A stretch of DNA of 64,000 nucleotides from assembly GCF_016027715.1 (NCBI RefSeq), contig NZ_CP065691.1, forward strand, positions 124,001 through 188,000, read 5' to 3'. The notes under the pieces are model-generated. The model had not been told where the DNA came from, made no database searches, and saw only the letters and a list, made by a program, of their open reading frames with translations. The stretch comes from Lactococcus garvieae. Its GTDB lineage: Bacteria; Bacillota; Bacilli; Lactobacillales; Streptococcaceae. Both the position numbers and the translations under genes were made by a program. Positions 25,675 to 36,047 of this stretch are shown here, one piece after another. Each line of letters opens with the position of its first letter. The stretch's first letter is position 1.

Positions 25675-27634
25675 TTTTAAACTGGCAGTCCAAAATTTAA
25701 AGAAAGGCCTCAAGTCCTTTGCGCCTTTTATTGTAGCAAGTGTTACCATGTTTGTCTTACTCTTTGTGACAGCAGCCATAGCACAATCTCCGTCTCTAGA
25801 AAAGATGAGAGGTGGGGCAGCAGTTGCACAATTGATGACCTTTGCCATGTGGATTTTAGCTATCTTTGGTGCTATCATCCTTATTTATAGCTATCGTTTT
25901 CTCCAATTGCAACGTTCAAGTGAGTTTGGGTTGTACGATATCCTAGGATTAGGTAAAAAGAAAATCGCTCTTGTATCTTTCTTTGAACTTGTGTTAAGCT
26001 ATGTGGCTACAGTGATTATTGGTACAATCGTTGGTATTGCTTTTTCAAAATTCCTTTTCCTTATTTTCATAAATATGATTGGGGAAAATCAGTTTAATTT
26101 AGCGATTACTCCAGCTTCAATTCTGACAGTGGCTGCTATCTTCTTGCTTTTCTTCTTCCTACTCCTTATCATAGGAACGTTTATCATTTGGAAATCTTCA
26201 AGTTTAGACTTATTACGAGAAGCTTCTAAGGGAGAAAAAGAACCTAGATCAAATATCTTTATGGCGATGGTTGGTCTTATCTTACTTATTGTAGGGTATG
26301 GACTCGCAGTCAATGTTGACAACCCTGTTAAGGCCTTGTCTACCTTCTTCACCGCAGTCTTAGCAGTTATTCTCGGAACTTATTTCTTCTATATCAGTTT
26401 CACTGTATGGTATTTAAAATGGCGTAAAAAACGTAATTCATACTATAAACCACAAAACTTTATCACAATCAGTTCAATGCTTTACCGCATGAAAGCTAAT
26501 GCGGTTGGTTTGGCTAATATTACTATTCTCTTGTCAATGACTTTAGTAACACTTGTTGTTACTGTGGGTATCTTCTTAGGTAGCACACAGTCAGTTGAGC
26601 GCTCTTATCCAAAAGAAGGGCAATATACTCTGTATACACAAGAAAAAACTGGCGATCAGATGATTCAGACTTTAGAAGAAAAAGCGAAACAAGCAGGCGT
26701 GGATATCTCAAATGTTTCAACGGCTTTGAGTGCTGATGGTTTACTTGCAAATGGTCAAAAAGAAGGGGCAAATTCTTTAAAGATTGCTCCAATGGCTGAT
26801 CCCAAAACGGGAATCCAGTTTTCACTGACAACGATGCAAACTTTGAAAAATCTAGGTGAAAAGGTTGATGAAATATTTGGCAATCAAATTAACGTCTTGG
26901 ATTATTTTGGCGCTCATCCAGCTTTAAAAGAGCTTAACTGGTTTGGGACAAAATATGAAGTCAAAAGTATTATGGCGAATAATGATTTGACAAAGTATCC
27001 AATCATGATGAACATTATGAACCCAACGCTCATTATTTTCCCAAATGATCAAGAGTTACTTCAAGCGCTGAACACTTTTAACACAGCAAGTGGCAATGAT
27101 GGTCAAGATTACCAAATAAGTCCAGCTGTAACTGTTAACTTTGATATTCAAGAAAAAGATCAAGACAAACTTGTAAAAGCATTTGGAGACGGAGAACACC
27201 TTCTTAGCTTCCGTACTGTTGAGTTGAAAGAAGTCAAAACAGGCATTGGTGCCTTTGTCTTCATCGGTTTAGTGCTTGGTATTAGCTTTATTCTCGGCGC
27301 TGCCTTGATTATCTATTACAAACAACTTTCAGAAGGTGTGCAAGATAAACGCTCATTCAAAATCCTTCAAGAAGTTGGACTTTCCAAAGAACAAGTTGCT
27401 AAAACAATCAAATCACAAGTAAGTATGATTTTCTTATTGCCAATCGCAATGACAATTATTCATTTCAGCTTTGCTTATATCATGATTAGCAAGATTATTC
27501 AGGTCTTTGGTATCATGGATAGCCAGTTGATTCTCTGGGTAAGTTTGGGAACAATCGCAGGTTTAGCCTTTGTTTACTGGCTTATTTATAAAGGAACAAG
27601 TCGCGTTTATTACAATATTGTGGAGAAAAAATAA
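25667..27634 (+). CDS. BceB-type ABC transporter permease
   Basis: 655 residues. It has ten predicted membrane helices and one large extracellular domain (about residues 310-525) between helices 7 and 8, the layout of BceB-like FtsX-family permeases. The first FtsX half includes SSEFGLYDILGLGKKKIALVSFFE; the second ends with LGTIAGLAFVYWLIYKGTSRVYY. Family members act both as detoxification pump and as sensor that signals to an intramembrane-sensing kinase, which is encoded just downstream. Confidence 0.9.
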   Translation: MLSFKLAVQNLKKGLKSFAPFIVASVTMFVLLFVTAAIAQSPSLEKMRGGAAVAQLMTFAMWILAIFGAIILIYSYRFLQLQRSSEFGLYDILGLGKKKIALVSFFELVLSYVATVIIGTIVGIAFSKFLFLIFINMIGENQFNLAITPASILTVAAIFLLFFFLLLIIGTFIIWKSSSLDLLREASKGEKEPRSNIFMAMVGLILLIVGYGLAVNVDNPVKALSTFFTAVLAVILGTYFFYISFTVWYLKWRKKRNSYYKPQNFITISSMLYRMKANAVGLANITILLSMTLVTLVVTVGIFLGSTQSVERSYPKEGQYTLYTQEKTGDQMIQTLEEKAKQAGVDISNVSTALSADGLLANGQKEGANSLKIAPMADPKTGIQFSLTTMQTLKNLGEKVDEIFGNQINVLDYFGAHPALKELNWFGTKYEVKSIMANNDLTKYPIMMNIMNPTLIIFPNDQELLQALNTFNTASGNDGQDYQISPAVTVNFDIQEKDQDKLVKAFGDGEHLLSFRTVELKEVKTGIGAFVFIGLVLGISFILGAALIIYYKQLSEGVQDKRSFKILQEVGLSKEQVAKTIKSQVSMIFLLPIAMTIIHFSFAYIMISKIIQVFGIMDSQLILWVSLGTIAGLAFVYWLIYKGTSRVYYNIVEKK

Positions 27635-27635
27635 A

Positions 27636-27854
27636 ATGGAAAAAATACCCTACTATTTACTGGTCCTTGGTGGCTCACTCACTGCTATTAGTTTCTGTGC
27701 CTGGTATGTTTGGGGGATGATTCACTTTATACAAAGAAAGATTCACGAATGTAAGGATATTAAACTCTTGCAGGCAATATCCTTAGGCTTACACCTTCTT
27801 TCTATTCTTATCATTGTTGGTTTAGGCTACTTTGGTATTACAACTTTTTTCTAA
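27636..27854 (+). CDS. Small two-helix membrane protein, unrecognised
   Basis: 72 residues, starting MEKIPYYLLVLGGSL. Two hydrophobic segments (about 6-31 and 48-70) flank a charged stretch (QRKIHECKDIK), suggesting a hairpin membrane protein. It begins one base after the permease stop, with GGAG about ten bases upstream, and is followed by a terminator, so it is the last gene of the YxeA-BceAB transcript. I do not recognise a family. A small partner or regulator of the transporter is possible. Confidence 0.7.
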   Translation: MEKIPYYLLVLGGSLTAISFCAWYVWGMIHFIQRKIHECKDIKLLQAISLGLHLLSILIIVGLGYFGITTFF

Positions 27855-27883
27855 AATCAGATGGAATCATCTGATTTTTTTGT
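27853..27883 (+). terminator. Terminator between transporter and two-component genes
   Basis: AAATCAGATG, loop GAAT, CATCTGATTT and T run. Confidence 0.92.
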
Positions 27884-27884
27884 A

Positions 27885-27893
27885 TGTTATAAT
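27885..27893 (+). promoter_or_regulatory. Extended -10 element of the BceRS-type operon
   Basis: TGT-TATAAT directly after the terminator, about 35 bases before the regulator start. Confidence 0.6.
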
Positions 27894-27928
27894 AATACTA
27901 ATATAGAGGATAGTTTTTGGAGGAGAGA

Positions 27929-28585
27929 ATGCCCAAAATTTTTATTGTCGAGGATGACAAAACAATTGTTAAAATGTTAACCACTGCGTTGAAGAAAGAG
28001 TTTCAGGTCTATTCTGTTTTGAATTTTAGGGCAGTGAAGCAAGAAATCTTAGAAGCAGAGCCTGATTTGGTATTGATGGATATCGGCTTACCTTTTTACA
28101 ATGGCTTTTACTGGACCACAGAGTTACGAAAGGTTTCACAAATTCCGATTATCTTTATCTCATCAATGAGTGACGATATGAATCAAGTTACAGCCATGAA
28201 CCAAGGCGCAGATGATTTTGTTACAAAACCATTTTCTCTAGAAATTTTACAGGCGAAGATAAAAGCCTTACTTCGTCGTTCTTATAATTTTTCGGGTCCT
28301 GAGAAACTAGAATTTGCAGGCTTTGTTTTATCGGAAAATATGGTAAGATCTGAAAAAGATCAAATTGAGCTGACACCATCGGAAAATAAAATTCTTACGG
28401 TCCTTTTTAGAGCAGATGGTGCAGTTGTGAGCAAAGAAGTAATACTTCAAGAACTATGGCAAACAGATGAGTTTATTGACAATAATACACTGAATGTGAA
28501 GATGACAAGGTTACGTAAAAAGTTAGCGGAGATTGGTTTTGCGCATCTTGTCACGAAGCGAGGGGTCGGTTATGCCTTGGAATAA
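27929..28585 (+). CDS. BceR-type response regulator
   Basis: 218 residues, OmpR family. Receiver domain with VEDD (7-10), Asp51 in LVLMDIGLPFYNG, and Lys in DDFVTKPFS; winged-helix output domain ending LVTKRGVGYALE. The FYNGFYW sequence after the phospho-Asp is characteristic of regulators paired with BceS-type kinases. The ATG at 27929 has GGAGGA six bases upstream; an in-frame TTG at 27917 overlaps that site and is rejected. It overlaps the kinase gene by 14 bases. Confidence 0.9.
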   Translation: MPKIFIVEDDKTIVKMLTTALKKEFQVYSVLNFRAVKQEILEAEPDLVLMDIGLPFYNGFYWTTELRKVSQIPIIFISSMSDDMNQVTAMNQGADDFVTKPFSLEILQAKIKALLRRSYNFSGPEKLEFAGFVLSENMVRSEKDQIELTPSENKILTVLFRADGAVVSKEVILQELWQTDEFIDNNTLNVKMTRLRKKLAEIGFAHLVTKRGVGYALE

Positions 28586-29462
28586 GATAAAAAGTTTTTT
28601 ACAGACTAAAGTAGCTCAGATTGGAGTTTTTCTCGTCATGCTCTTTATCTTTGTCAGTAACTTTTTGCTCTGGCATCTTCCAATAGAATCTCTTATTAAT
28701 GCCACAATATTGGCCTTGATTATCTTTGTTATTTATTTGGTTTCTTCTTATTTTCGCTGGGCAAAACGAGAAGAAATTCTATTAGACCTAAAGCATGAAC
28801 TGAAAGATTTAAGAGAAGATTTAAAAGAAAGAGAACGCCATATTAGAGAAACGGAAGATATCATCAAAGTTTGGTCCCATCAGATGAAAATACCTCTCGC
28901 GGCTATTGATTTAATGGCACAAACGGAAATCAATCCGATAGAGCTGAAAAATCAAACTTTTGCCTTGGATAATTACTTGAAGATGCTACTGGAATATCAA
29001 CGTATATCGAACATTGCAACCGATTTTCACTTTGAAAAATTCTCAGTTGCGCTTGTTATGCGTGAACTTCTGAAAAAATACAGCAGCTTTTTTATTCAGA
29101 AAAATTTATCTGTCACGATTTCTGGGGATTGGGAAGCAGTTACGGATCGTAAATGGTTCAGCTTAGCGATGGAGCAACTGCTCAATAATGCAATCAAATA
29201 TACAAATGAAGGCAGTTTAACTATTACTATTGAAGAAAATAAGGTGCATTTGTGTGATACAGGCATAGGTATTTTACCTGAGGATCTTCCGCGTATATTT
29301 GAGCATGGCTTTACTGGTTATAATGGGCGAGGACACTACAAAGCTTCAGGGCTTGGTCTTTATTTGACAAAACTTATTTTTGATCGACTTGATTTTGATA
29401 TTAAAATCAGCTCAGAAGTAGGAGAAGGAACGAAAGTAGAGGTAAAGAAGCATGAAGGATAA
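28572..29462 (+). CDS. BceS-type intramembrane-sensing histidine kinase
   Basis: 296 residues. Two transmembrane helices (about 16-35 and 42-60) are separated by a very short loop with no sensor domain, as in BceS kinases that receive their signal from the BceAB transporter. A coiled region follows, then the H-box with His103 in VWSHQMKIPLAA, and an HATPase domain with EQLLNNAIKYT, DTGIGI and ASGLGLYL. The start at 28572 lies inside the regulator gene with AGGGG upstream. It should phosphorylate the regulator encoded before it. Confidence 0.9.
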   Translation: MPWNKIKSFLQTKVAQIGVFLVMLFIFVSNFLLWHLPIESLINATILALIIFVIYLVSSYFRWAKREEILLDLKHELKDLREDLKERERHIRETEDIIKVWSHQMKIPLAAIDLMAQTEINPIELKNQTFALDNYLKMLLEYQRISNIATDFHFEKFSVALVMRELLKKYSSFFIQKNLSVTISGDWEAVTDRKWFSLAMEQLLNNAIKYTNEGSLTITIEENKVHLCDTGIGILPEDLPRIFEHGFTGYNGRGHYKASGLGLYLTKLIFDRLDFDIKISSEVGEGTKVEVKKHEG

Positions 29463-30003
29463 GCAAATAATGCTTGCTCGGCTGCAAGAGTTTGAAACAA
29501 AACGATTACTTTTTAGAAAAATAGAGCTTTCGGACAAAGAAGATATGTTTGAATATGCGAGTGACCCCGAAGTCGTTCAGTATGTTTCTTTTCCACAACA
29601 TACAAGTAGAGAAGTTACAGAAGTAAGTATCGTCAATTATTTTATCCCCAATCGTTTAAACTGTTGGGGGATTGTGGATAAGGAAAGTCATAAATTGATT
29701 GGGTCCATAGACCTCCGTCTTGATGGTGATATGGCTATTTTTGGTTGGGTTCTTAACCGTAATTTTTGGGGAAGAGGATTTATGCCAGAAGCCGCTACTT
29801 ATCTTAGGAACTTTGCTTTTGAGCAGTTAGGTATGCAGGTTATCACGGCTGAACACTATGCTGACAATGCAAAGTCAGGGCGTGTAATGGAAAAAATAGG
29901 CATGCGAAAAATAGGACAAGTTTATACATATGTCGCCAAGGAAGAACGCTCAATACTCTGTGACTATTGGGCAATAACCAAGGCGGAATATCAAGCCTTA
30001 TAG
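29452..30003 (+). CDS. GNAT-family N-acetyltransferase (RimJ/RimL type)
   Basis: 183 residues. FETKRLLFRKIELSDKEDMFEYASDPEVVQYV is the typical opening of RimJ/RimL-like acetyltransferases, and the acetyl-CoA region reads VLNRNFWGRGFMPEAATYLRNFAFEQLG. The target is unknown (protein N-terminus, amino acid or antibiotic). It overlaps the kinase gene by 11 bases and ends at a terminator, so it is co-transcribed with the two-component pair. AGAGG precedes the ATG at 29452; a second in-frame ATG is at 29470. Confidence 0.85.
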   Translation: MKDKQIMLARLQEFETKRLLFRKIELSDKEDMFEYASDPEVVQYVSFPQHTSREVTEVSIVNYFIPNRLNCWGIVDKESHKLIGSIDLRLDGDMAIFGWVLNRNFWGRGFMPEAATYLRNFAFEQLGMQVITAEHYADNAKSGRVMEKIGMRKIGQVYTYVAKEERSILCDYWAITKAEYQAL

Positions 30004-30013
30004 CCAATAAAAA

Positions 30014-30045
30014 TAACTGCTCATTATTGAGCAGTATTTTTTTAT
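30014..30045 (+). terminator. Terminator after GNAT gene
   Basis: ACTGCTCA, loop TTAT, TGAGCAGT, then A and T run. Confidence 0.92.
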
Positions 30046-30103
30046 TTCTACTTATCCAAGTTCTTTCCTCTAAAAATAATTCAATATTTCAACGCCTGAC
30101 TTG

Positions 30104-30112
30104 TGCTATAAT
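30104..30112 (+). promoter_or_regulatory. Extended -10 element of aroA operon
   Basis: TGC-TATAAT, about 37 bases before aroA; -35 not evident. Confidence 0.6.
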
Positions 30113-30121
30113 AGTAGATAA

Positions 30122-31931
<1,810 letters not shown>

Positions 31932-31935
<4 letters not shown>

Positions 31936-32528
31936 AACTCTATTTTGTAAGACATGGAAAAACGCAGTGGAATTTAGAAAAAAGACTTCAAGGCCAAAAG
32001 GGAGATTCTCCCCTTTTAGCGGAATCCTACGAGGCTATTGCGCGTGTAAATAAAAAACTGTCGCAGATTGTTCAGTTTGATAAGGTTATCTCAAGCCCCC
32101 AGCCGCGAGCAATTACGACAGCAGAACTATTGACAGAATTACCGGTAGCCAAAGACCCTAGACTCTCAGAGTGGAATTTTGGGCAGTTGGAGGGCCAACT
32201 TGTTGCCGATGCCCTTCTTAAATACCCAGAAGAAATGTTTGCATCGCGAAATGAATTGCAAAATTTTGATGGACGACATTTTGGAGCTGAAACAGTTGGG
32301 AATGTTTTGGCTCGCTTTGACAGCTTGGCTGATGAACTGCGTCATCAAGATGCAGAAAATATTTTACTTGTAGGACATGGTGCTTCAGGAACAGCAGGCA
32401 TACGACATTTAGCAGGTTTTCCTATTCAGGAATTACGTGCGGCAGGCGGGTTGGCCAACAATAGTGTGACTGTACTGGAAACAAAGGGTCAAGGCTTTCA
32501 GATGACTCACTGGAATCAAGAATTATGA
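31932..32528 (+). CDS. Histidine phosphatase family protein
   Basis: 198 residues. The catalytic RHG motif (LYFVRHGKTQWN) is at residues 3-14, with the second catalytic His in LLVGHGASG. This is the phosphoglycerate-mutase-like phosphatase fold; the substrate is not predictable. It is coupled to aroK upstream and to recD2 downstream by four-base overlaps, so it belongs to the aroA-aroK-phosphatase-recD2 transcript. Confidence 0.88.
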
Positions 32529-34957
32529 CAGAAAAAATATATTTTACGGGTTCTATTGAAGCTATTTTCTTCAGTAATCCTAGTAATTTTTATAAAGTAC
32601 TTTTGTTAGAAATTGACGATACAAATAGCGAATACGAAGATTATGAGATCGTTGTTACGGGAACGATTGGAGACCTTATAGAGGGCGACAGTTATACTTT
32701 TTATGGTCAGATGACGACTCATCCTAAGTATGGGGAGCAATTGCAAGTTGAAAGCTATGAAAAGGCAATGCCAACGAGTGCCGCTGGACTCATAAAATAT
32801 TTTTCATCTGAAAAATTTCCTGGTATTGGTAAAAAGACAGCAGAAAGAATTGTGGCTCGTTTTCCAGAGAATACCGTAGACAGTATCTTAGGTTCACCAG
32901 AAGAGCTAGAAGAAATACTTCCCATGGCCCGCAAAAATTCTTTTATTAAGCGACTGAGAGACAATCATGGTGTTGAAAAGATTTTATCTAAACTTGCAGA
33001 ATATGGTATACCTAGTAAACTACAATTTCAAATACATGAGCTTTATAAAGATGAAACACTAGATATTATTGCTAAAAATCCCTACCAACTTGTCGAAGAC
33101 GTCAAAGGGATTGGCTTTAAAACAGCAGACCAAATTGCTCAAGAACTCGGTATTGCAGCTGACAGTAGCGATCGATTTAGAGCAGGTTTAATGCATGTAG
33201 TGAAGACAGAGCCGCTTCTTACAGGAGATACGTATGTAGAGGCTCGTGAACTTCTCACTCAAACCATTCAACTGCTCGAAGAAGCGCGACAAGTAGAGAT
33301 TAAACCAGAACTTGTAGCTGAAGAAATCAATCATCTTTTAGAAGATGGGAAAATTCAGCAAGAAGGAACAAAAATCTTCGAAAACTCGCTTTATTTTGCT
33401 GAAGAGGGAATTAGTGAGTATCTCAAAAAACTCATTAAGCGGCCTATGCAAGATTTTTCGGAAGAAAAAATTCTAGATTCTATTGAGCAGGTTGAAAAGA
33501 GTTTGGGAATTACTTATGATAAGTTACAGAAGCAAGCTATTCTACAAGCCCTTCAAAGTCAGTTTTTTATCCTCACAGGTGGACCAGGTACAGGGAAAAC
33601 AACCATAATTAATGGTTTTATTGAAACTTATGCACAGCTCTATGAAATTGATTTAGACCCTGAGCATTATAATGATGACATTTTTCCTATCCTTCTTGCT
33701 GCGCCTACAGGAAGAGCCAGCCGCCGTATGAACGAACTGACAGGGTTGCCAGCCGCTACTCTTCACCGTCAGCTTGGCTTGAATACAGATGAAGCGATGG
33801 ATATGGAAAGCAATGACCTTTCGGGTTCACTTTTGATTGTGGATGAGTTTTCTATGGTAGATACTTGGTTAGCCAATAAACTTTTGCAAGCCATCCCACC
33901 ATCAATGAAAGTTCTTTTTGTTGGAGATGCAGATCAGCTCCCTTCGGTGGGGCCGGGACAAGTATTTGCTGACTTGTTAAAGATAACTGATATTCCATCA
34001 GTAAGACTGGATAAAATTTTCCGACAAGGTTCAGAATCCACGATTATTGACTTGGCTCATGAGATTAAAGAAGGGCGACTCCCAGCTGATTTCACGAGTC
34101 GCCATCCTGACCGTTCATACTTTGAAGCAGGTACAGGGCAAGTTGCTAATCTTGTAACACAGGTAGCAACCGCTTGGAAAAAAAGAGGAAATAATCCTTT
34201 CGAATTACAAATATTAGCCCCAATGTACAAAGGTGTAGCAGGAATAAATACGCTAAATACCCTTTTGCAAGAGCTTTTTAATCCACTTGAGGATCGTCAA
34301 GAGTTTAACTTCCAAGAAATCCATTTTCGAGAGGCAGACAAGGTTTTACATTTGGTAAACGATGCAGAAAGTAATGTTTTCAATGGAGATTTAGGTAGAG
34401 TAATTGAACTCATCCCAGCAAAGCATACCGAAAGTAAGCAAGATGAGATTGTGATGGATTTTGATGGTCAAGAAGTCAGCTATCCAAGGTCAGAATGGTA
34501 CAAAATTACACTGGCATATGCAATGTCTATTCATAAATCACAAGGGAGTGAGTTTTCTACAGTTGTTGTCCCTATGGTTTCTTCTTACTCAAGAATGCTC
34601 GAAAGAAATCTTCTATATACGGCAATCACGCGTGCCAAGCAGAGTTTGATTCTCATTGGGGAGCAGAAAGCCTTTATGCAAGCTGTGCAAAAAGAGAGCG
34701 CCAATCGTAAAACTTATCTGATTGAGCGCTTTAATGGTAAAACAGAAACGCTTGAAAAGAGTAAATTGCAAACAGAAACAGTTACCCAAAAAGTTTTTGA
34801 GCCAAAAGTAACACAGTCCGAAGAAATCTCTCTTTTCCCAGAAGAGAATACAGACAGCTTTACAAATGAACCATATTTGAGCACTGCTCTCATTAACTCT
34901 GGAGAATTTGACCCCTTGATTGGACTTACTGAAGCAGATTTTATGATTTTTAAATAA
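32525..34957 (+). CDS. recD2: ATP-dependent RecD2 DNA helicase (YrrC type)
   Basis: 810 residues. An N-terminal OB-like region and helix-hairpin-helix segments (FPGIGKKTAERIV; VKGIGFKTADQIAQ) precede a superfamily 1B helicase core with Walker A LTGGPGTGKTT near 349-359, Walker B IVDEFSMVD, GDADQLPSVGPGQVF, and a C-terminal SIHKSQGSEF motif and TAITRAK. Stand-alone RecD2 acts in DNA repair and replication in bacteria lacking RecBC. A Glu/Thr-rich tail follows the core. It ends the aroA operon at a bidirectional terminator. Confidence 0.94.
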   Translation: MTEKIYFTGSIEAIFFSNPSNFYKVLLLEIDDTNSEYEDYEIVVTGTIGDLIEGDSYTFYGQMTTHPKYGEQLQVESYEKAMPTSAAGLIKYFSSEKFPGIGKKTAERIVARFPENTVDSILGSPEELEEILPMARKNSFIKRLRDNHGVEKILSKLAEYGIPSKLQFQIHELYKDETLDIIAKNPYQLVEDVKGIGFKTADQIAQELGIAADSSDRFRAGLMHVVKTEPLLTGDTYVEARELLTQTIQLLEEARQVEIKPELVAEEINHLLEDGKIQQEGTKIFENSLYFAEEGISEYLKKLIKRPMQDFSEEKILDSIEQVEKSLGITYDKLQKQAILQALQSQFFILTGGPGTGKTTIINGFIETYAQLYEIDLDPEHYNDDIFPILLAAPTGRASRRMNELTGLPAATLHRQLGLNTDEAMDMESNDLSGSLLIVDEFSMVDTWLANKLLQAIPPSMKVLFVGDADQLPSVGPGQVFADLLKITDIPSVRLDKIFRQGSESTIIDLAHEIKEGRLPADFTSRHPDRSYFEAGTGQVANLVTQVATAWKKRGNNPFELQILAPMYKGVAGINTLNTLLQELFNPLEDRQEFNFQEIHFREADKVLHLVNDAESNVFNGDLGRVIELIPAKHTESKQDEIVMDFDGQEVSYPRSEWYKITLAYAMSIHKSQGSEFSTVVVPMVSSYSRMLERNLLYTAITRAKQSLILIGEQKAFMQAVQKESANRKTYLIERFNGKTETLEKSKLQTETVTQKVFEPKVTQSEEISLFPEENTDSFTNEPYLSTALINSGEFDPLIGLTEADFMIFK

Positions 34958-34989
34958 AAAAAGACTTGCCTTAAGGCAAGCCTTTTTAT
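34954..34989 (+). terminator. Bidirectional terminator between recD2 and HD gene
   Basis: CTTGCC, loop TTAA, GGCAAG with flanking A and T runs. It serves recD2 (+) and the convergent HD-domain gene (-). Confidence 0.88.
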
Positions 34990-35492
34990 TAAATTGGGAG
35001 GTGACGTTTAAAGTACTTACGTGTTTTCCATTTGAAACGCGCAGTTTCTACTCCTTCAGTCATCGCAACATAATCATCTGCAAGGGTAACTACCCAACTT
35101 TCTTTGTAACGGGGTGGTGCAAGTGTTGCTCCCCACATATGTTTAACGATACAATCGTATTCAAGATCTGAAAGTGTAGTGATTTTTGCTGCATTACGGG
35201 CAGCAATACGTGGATGAACATAGGCATGACTTTTATTGAATTTAGTGTCGCGCCAATCGTAGTAGAAGAGATCATGTAAAAGACCTGCACGGGCTGCTGA
35301 TTTTGCATTCCAACCCATTTTTTTACAAACTAAATAACTCACATAACTTACTTTGATTGAATGAATCAAACGTGTAGAAGTATAGTGATGTGTGATTTCA
35401 TCAAGTTGTTTCAGTTCCGGCATTTCAAGAAAGTGACCAACATAACTCATAAATTCGGAATCTGTCAACCAAGGATTTTCATCTAATTTCAT
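34989..35492 (-). CDS. HD-domain phosphohydrolase
   Basis: 167 residues from the ATG at 35492. HD-superfamily features: a first His in the SIKVSYVSYLVCKK helix region and the metal-binding HD pair in ARAGLLHDLFYYDW, followed by NAAKITTLSDLEYDCIVKHMWG. Substrate unknown. Two in-frame ATGs exist (35498, 35492), neither with a Shine-Dalgarno site. An extended -10 ends right before 35498, so transcription should begin about at 35492 and the mRNA would be leaderless. Confidence 0.85.
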   Translation of the reverse strand: MKLDENPWLTDSEFMSYVGHFLEMPELKQLDEITHHYTSTRLIHSIKVSYVSYLVCKKMGWNAKSAARAGLLHDLFYYDWRDTKFNKSHAYVHPRIAARNAAKITTLSDLEYDCIVKHMWGATLAPPRYKESWVVTLADDYVAMTEGVETARFKWKTRKYFKRHLPI

Positions 35493-35498
35493 ATTCAT

Positions 35499-35507
35499 AT
35501 TATAGCA
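35499..35507 (-). promoter_or_regulatory. Extended -10 of HD gene, predicted leaderless start
   Basis: Minus strand TGC-TATAAT, then six bases, then ATG at 35492. A TTTACA lies 16 bases upstream of the -10. Confidence 0.65.
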
Positions 35508-35588
35508 CCAAACTGTAAAATGTAAATAGCAATATGCAATTTAACAGCTAAAAAAAGTGAAATAATTCGATTTTCTTCGGATAAACAG

Positions 35589-35617
35589 TTGCTAAAAACC
35601 TAAAAATCCTGTATAAT
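35589..35617 (+). promoter_or_regulatory. Promoter of rpsT
   Basis: TTGCTA (35589-35594), 17-base spacer, TATAAT (35612-35617). Confidence 0.8.
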
Positions 35618-35648
35618 TTATAGGTATTACAAAATTTTGGAGGAAATA

Positions 35649-35882
35649 ATGGCTAATATCAAATCTGCAATCAAACGCGCTGAATTGAACGTTGTTGCTA
35701 ACGAACGCAACTCACAACAAAAATCTGCAATGCGTACTGCAATCAAAAAATTTGAAACTGCACCAAGCGAAGACACATATAAAGCTGCAAGCTCTGCAAT
35801 TGACAAAGCTGCAACAAAAGGTCTTATCCACGCTAACAAAGCTTCACGTGATAAATCACGTTTGGCAGCTAAATTGGGCTAA
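35649..35882 (+). CDS. rpsT: 30S ribosomal protein S20
   Basis: 77 residues, [21 protein letters not shown] to [13 protein letters not shown], the usual length of S20. It binds 16S rRNA early in small-subunit assembly. The ATG at 35649 has GGAGGA five bases upstream; the in-frame TTG at 35637 overlaps that site. It is monocistronic, with its own promoter and terminator. Confidence 0.98.
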   Translation: MANIKSAIKRAELNVVANERNSQQKSAMRTAIKKFETAPSEDTYKAASSAIDKAATKGLIHANKASRDKSRLAAKLG

Positions 35883-35899
35883 TTCTTAATTGCAAAAAA

Positions 35900-35929
35900 T
35901 ATTCCTGTCGGCTGATAGGATTTTTTTTA
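35900..35929 (+). terminator. Terminator after rpsT
   Basis: TCCTGTC/GATAGGA stem (one G-T pair), loop GGCT, then eight T. Confidence 0.85.
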
Positions 35930-35978
35930 CACTTTTTTACATTACTAAAAATTACTTAAAAGAATTTTAAGAGACAAC

Positions 35979-36006
35979 TTGACGTTTTTGTAATAAATGT
36001 TATAAT
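35979..36006 (+). promoter_or_regulatory. Promoter of second Spx-family gene
   Basis: TTGACG, 16-base spacer, TATAAT with an upstream TGT (extended -10). Confidence 0.8.
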
Positions 36007-36032
36007 TAAATTACAAAAACAAAGGAATTTGG

Positions 36033-36047
36033 ATGCAAAAATGTTAA
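36033..36047 (+). CDS. Candidate four-codon leader peptide MQKC
   Basis: ATG CAA AAA TGT TAA, with AAAGGA (36021-36026) six bases upstream, the best-placed ribosome site in this leader. It overlaps the Spx start at 36041. It may drive coupled translation of the downstream gene. Speculative. Confidence 0.3.
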   Translation: MQKC

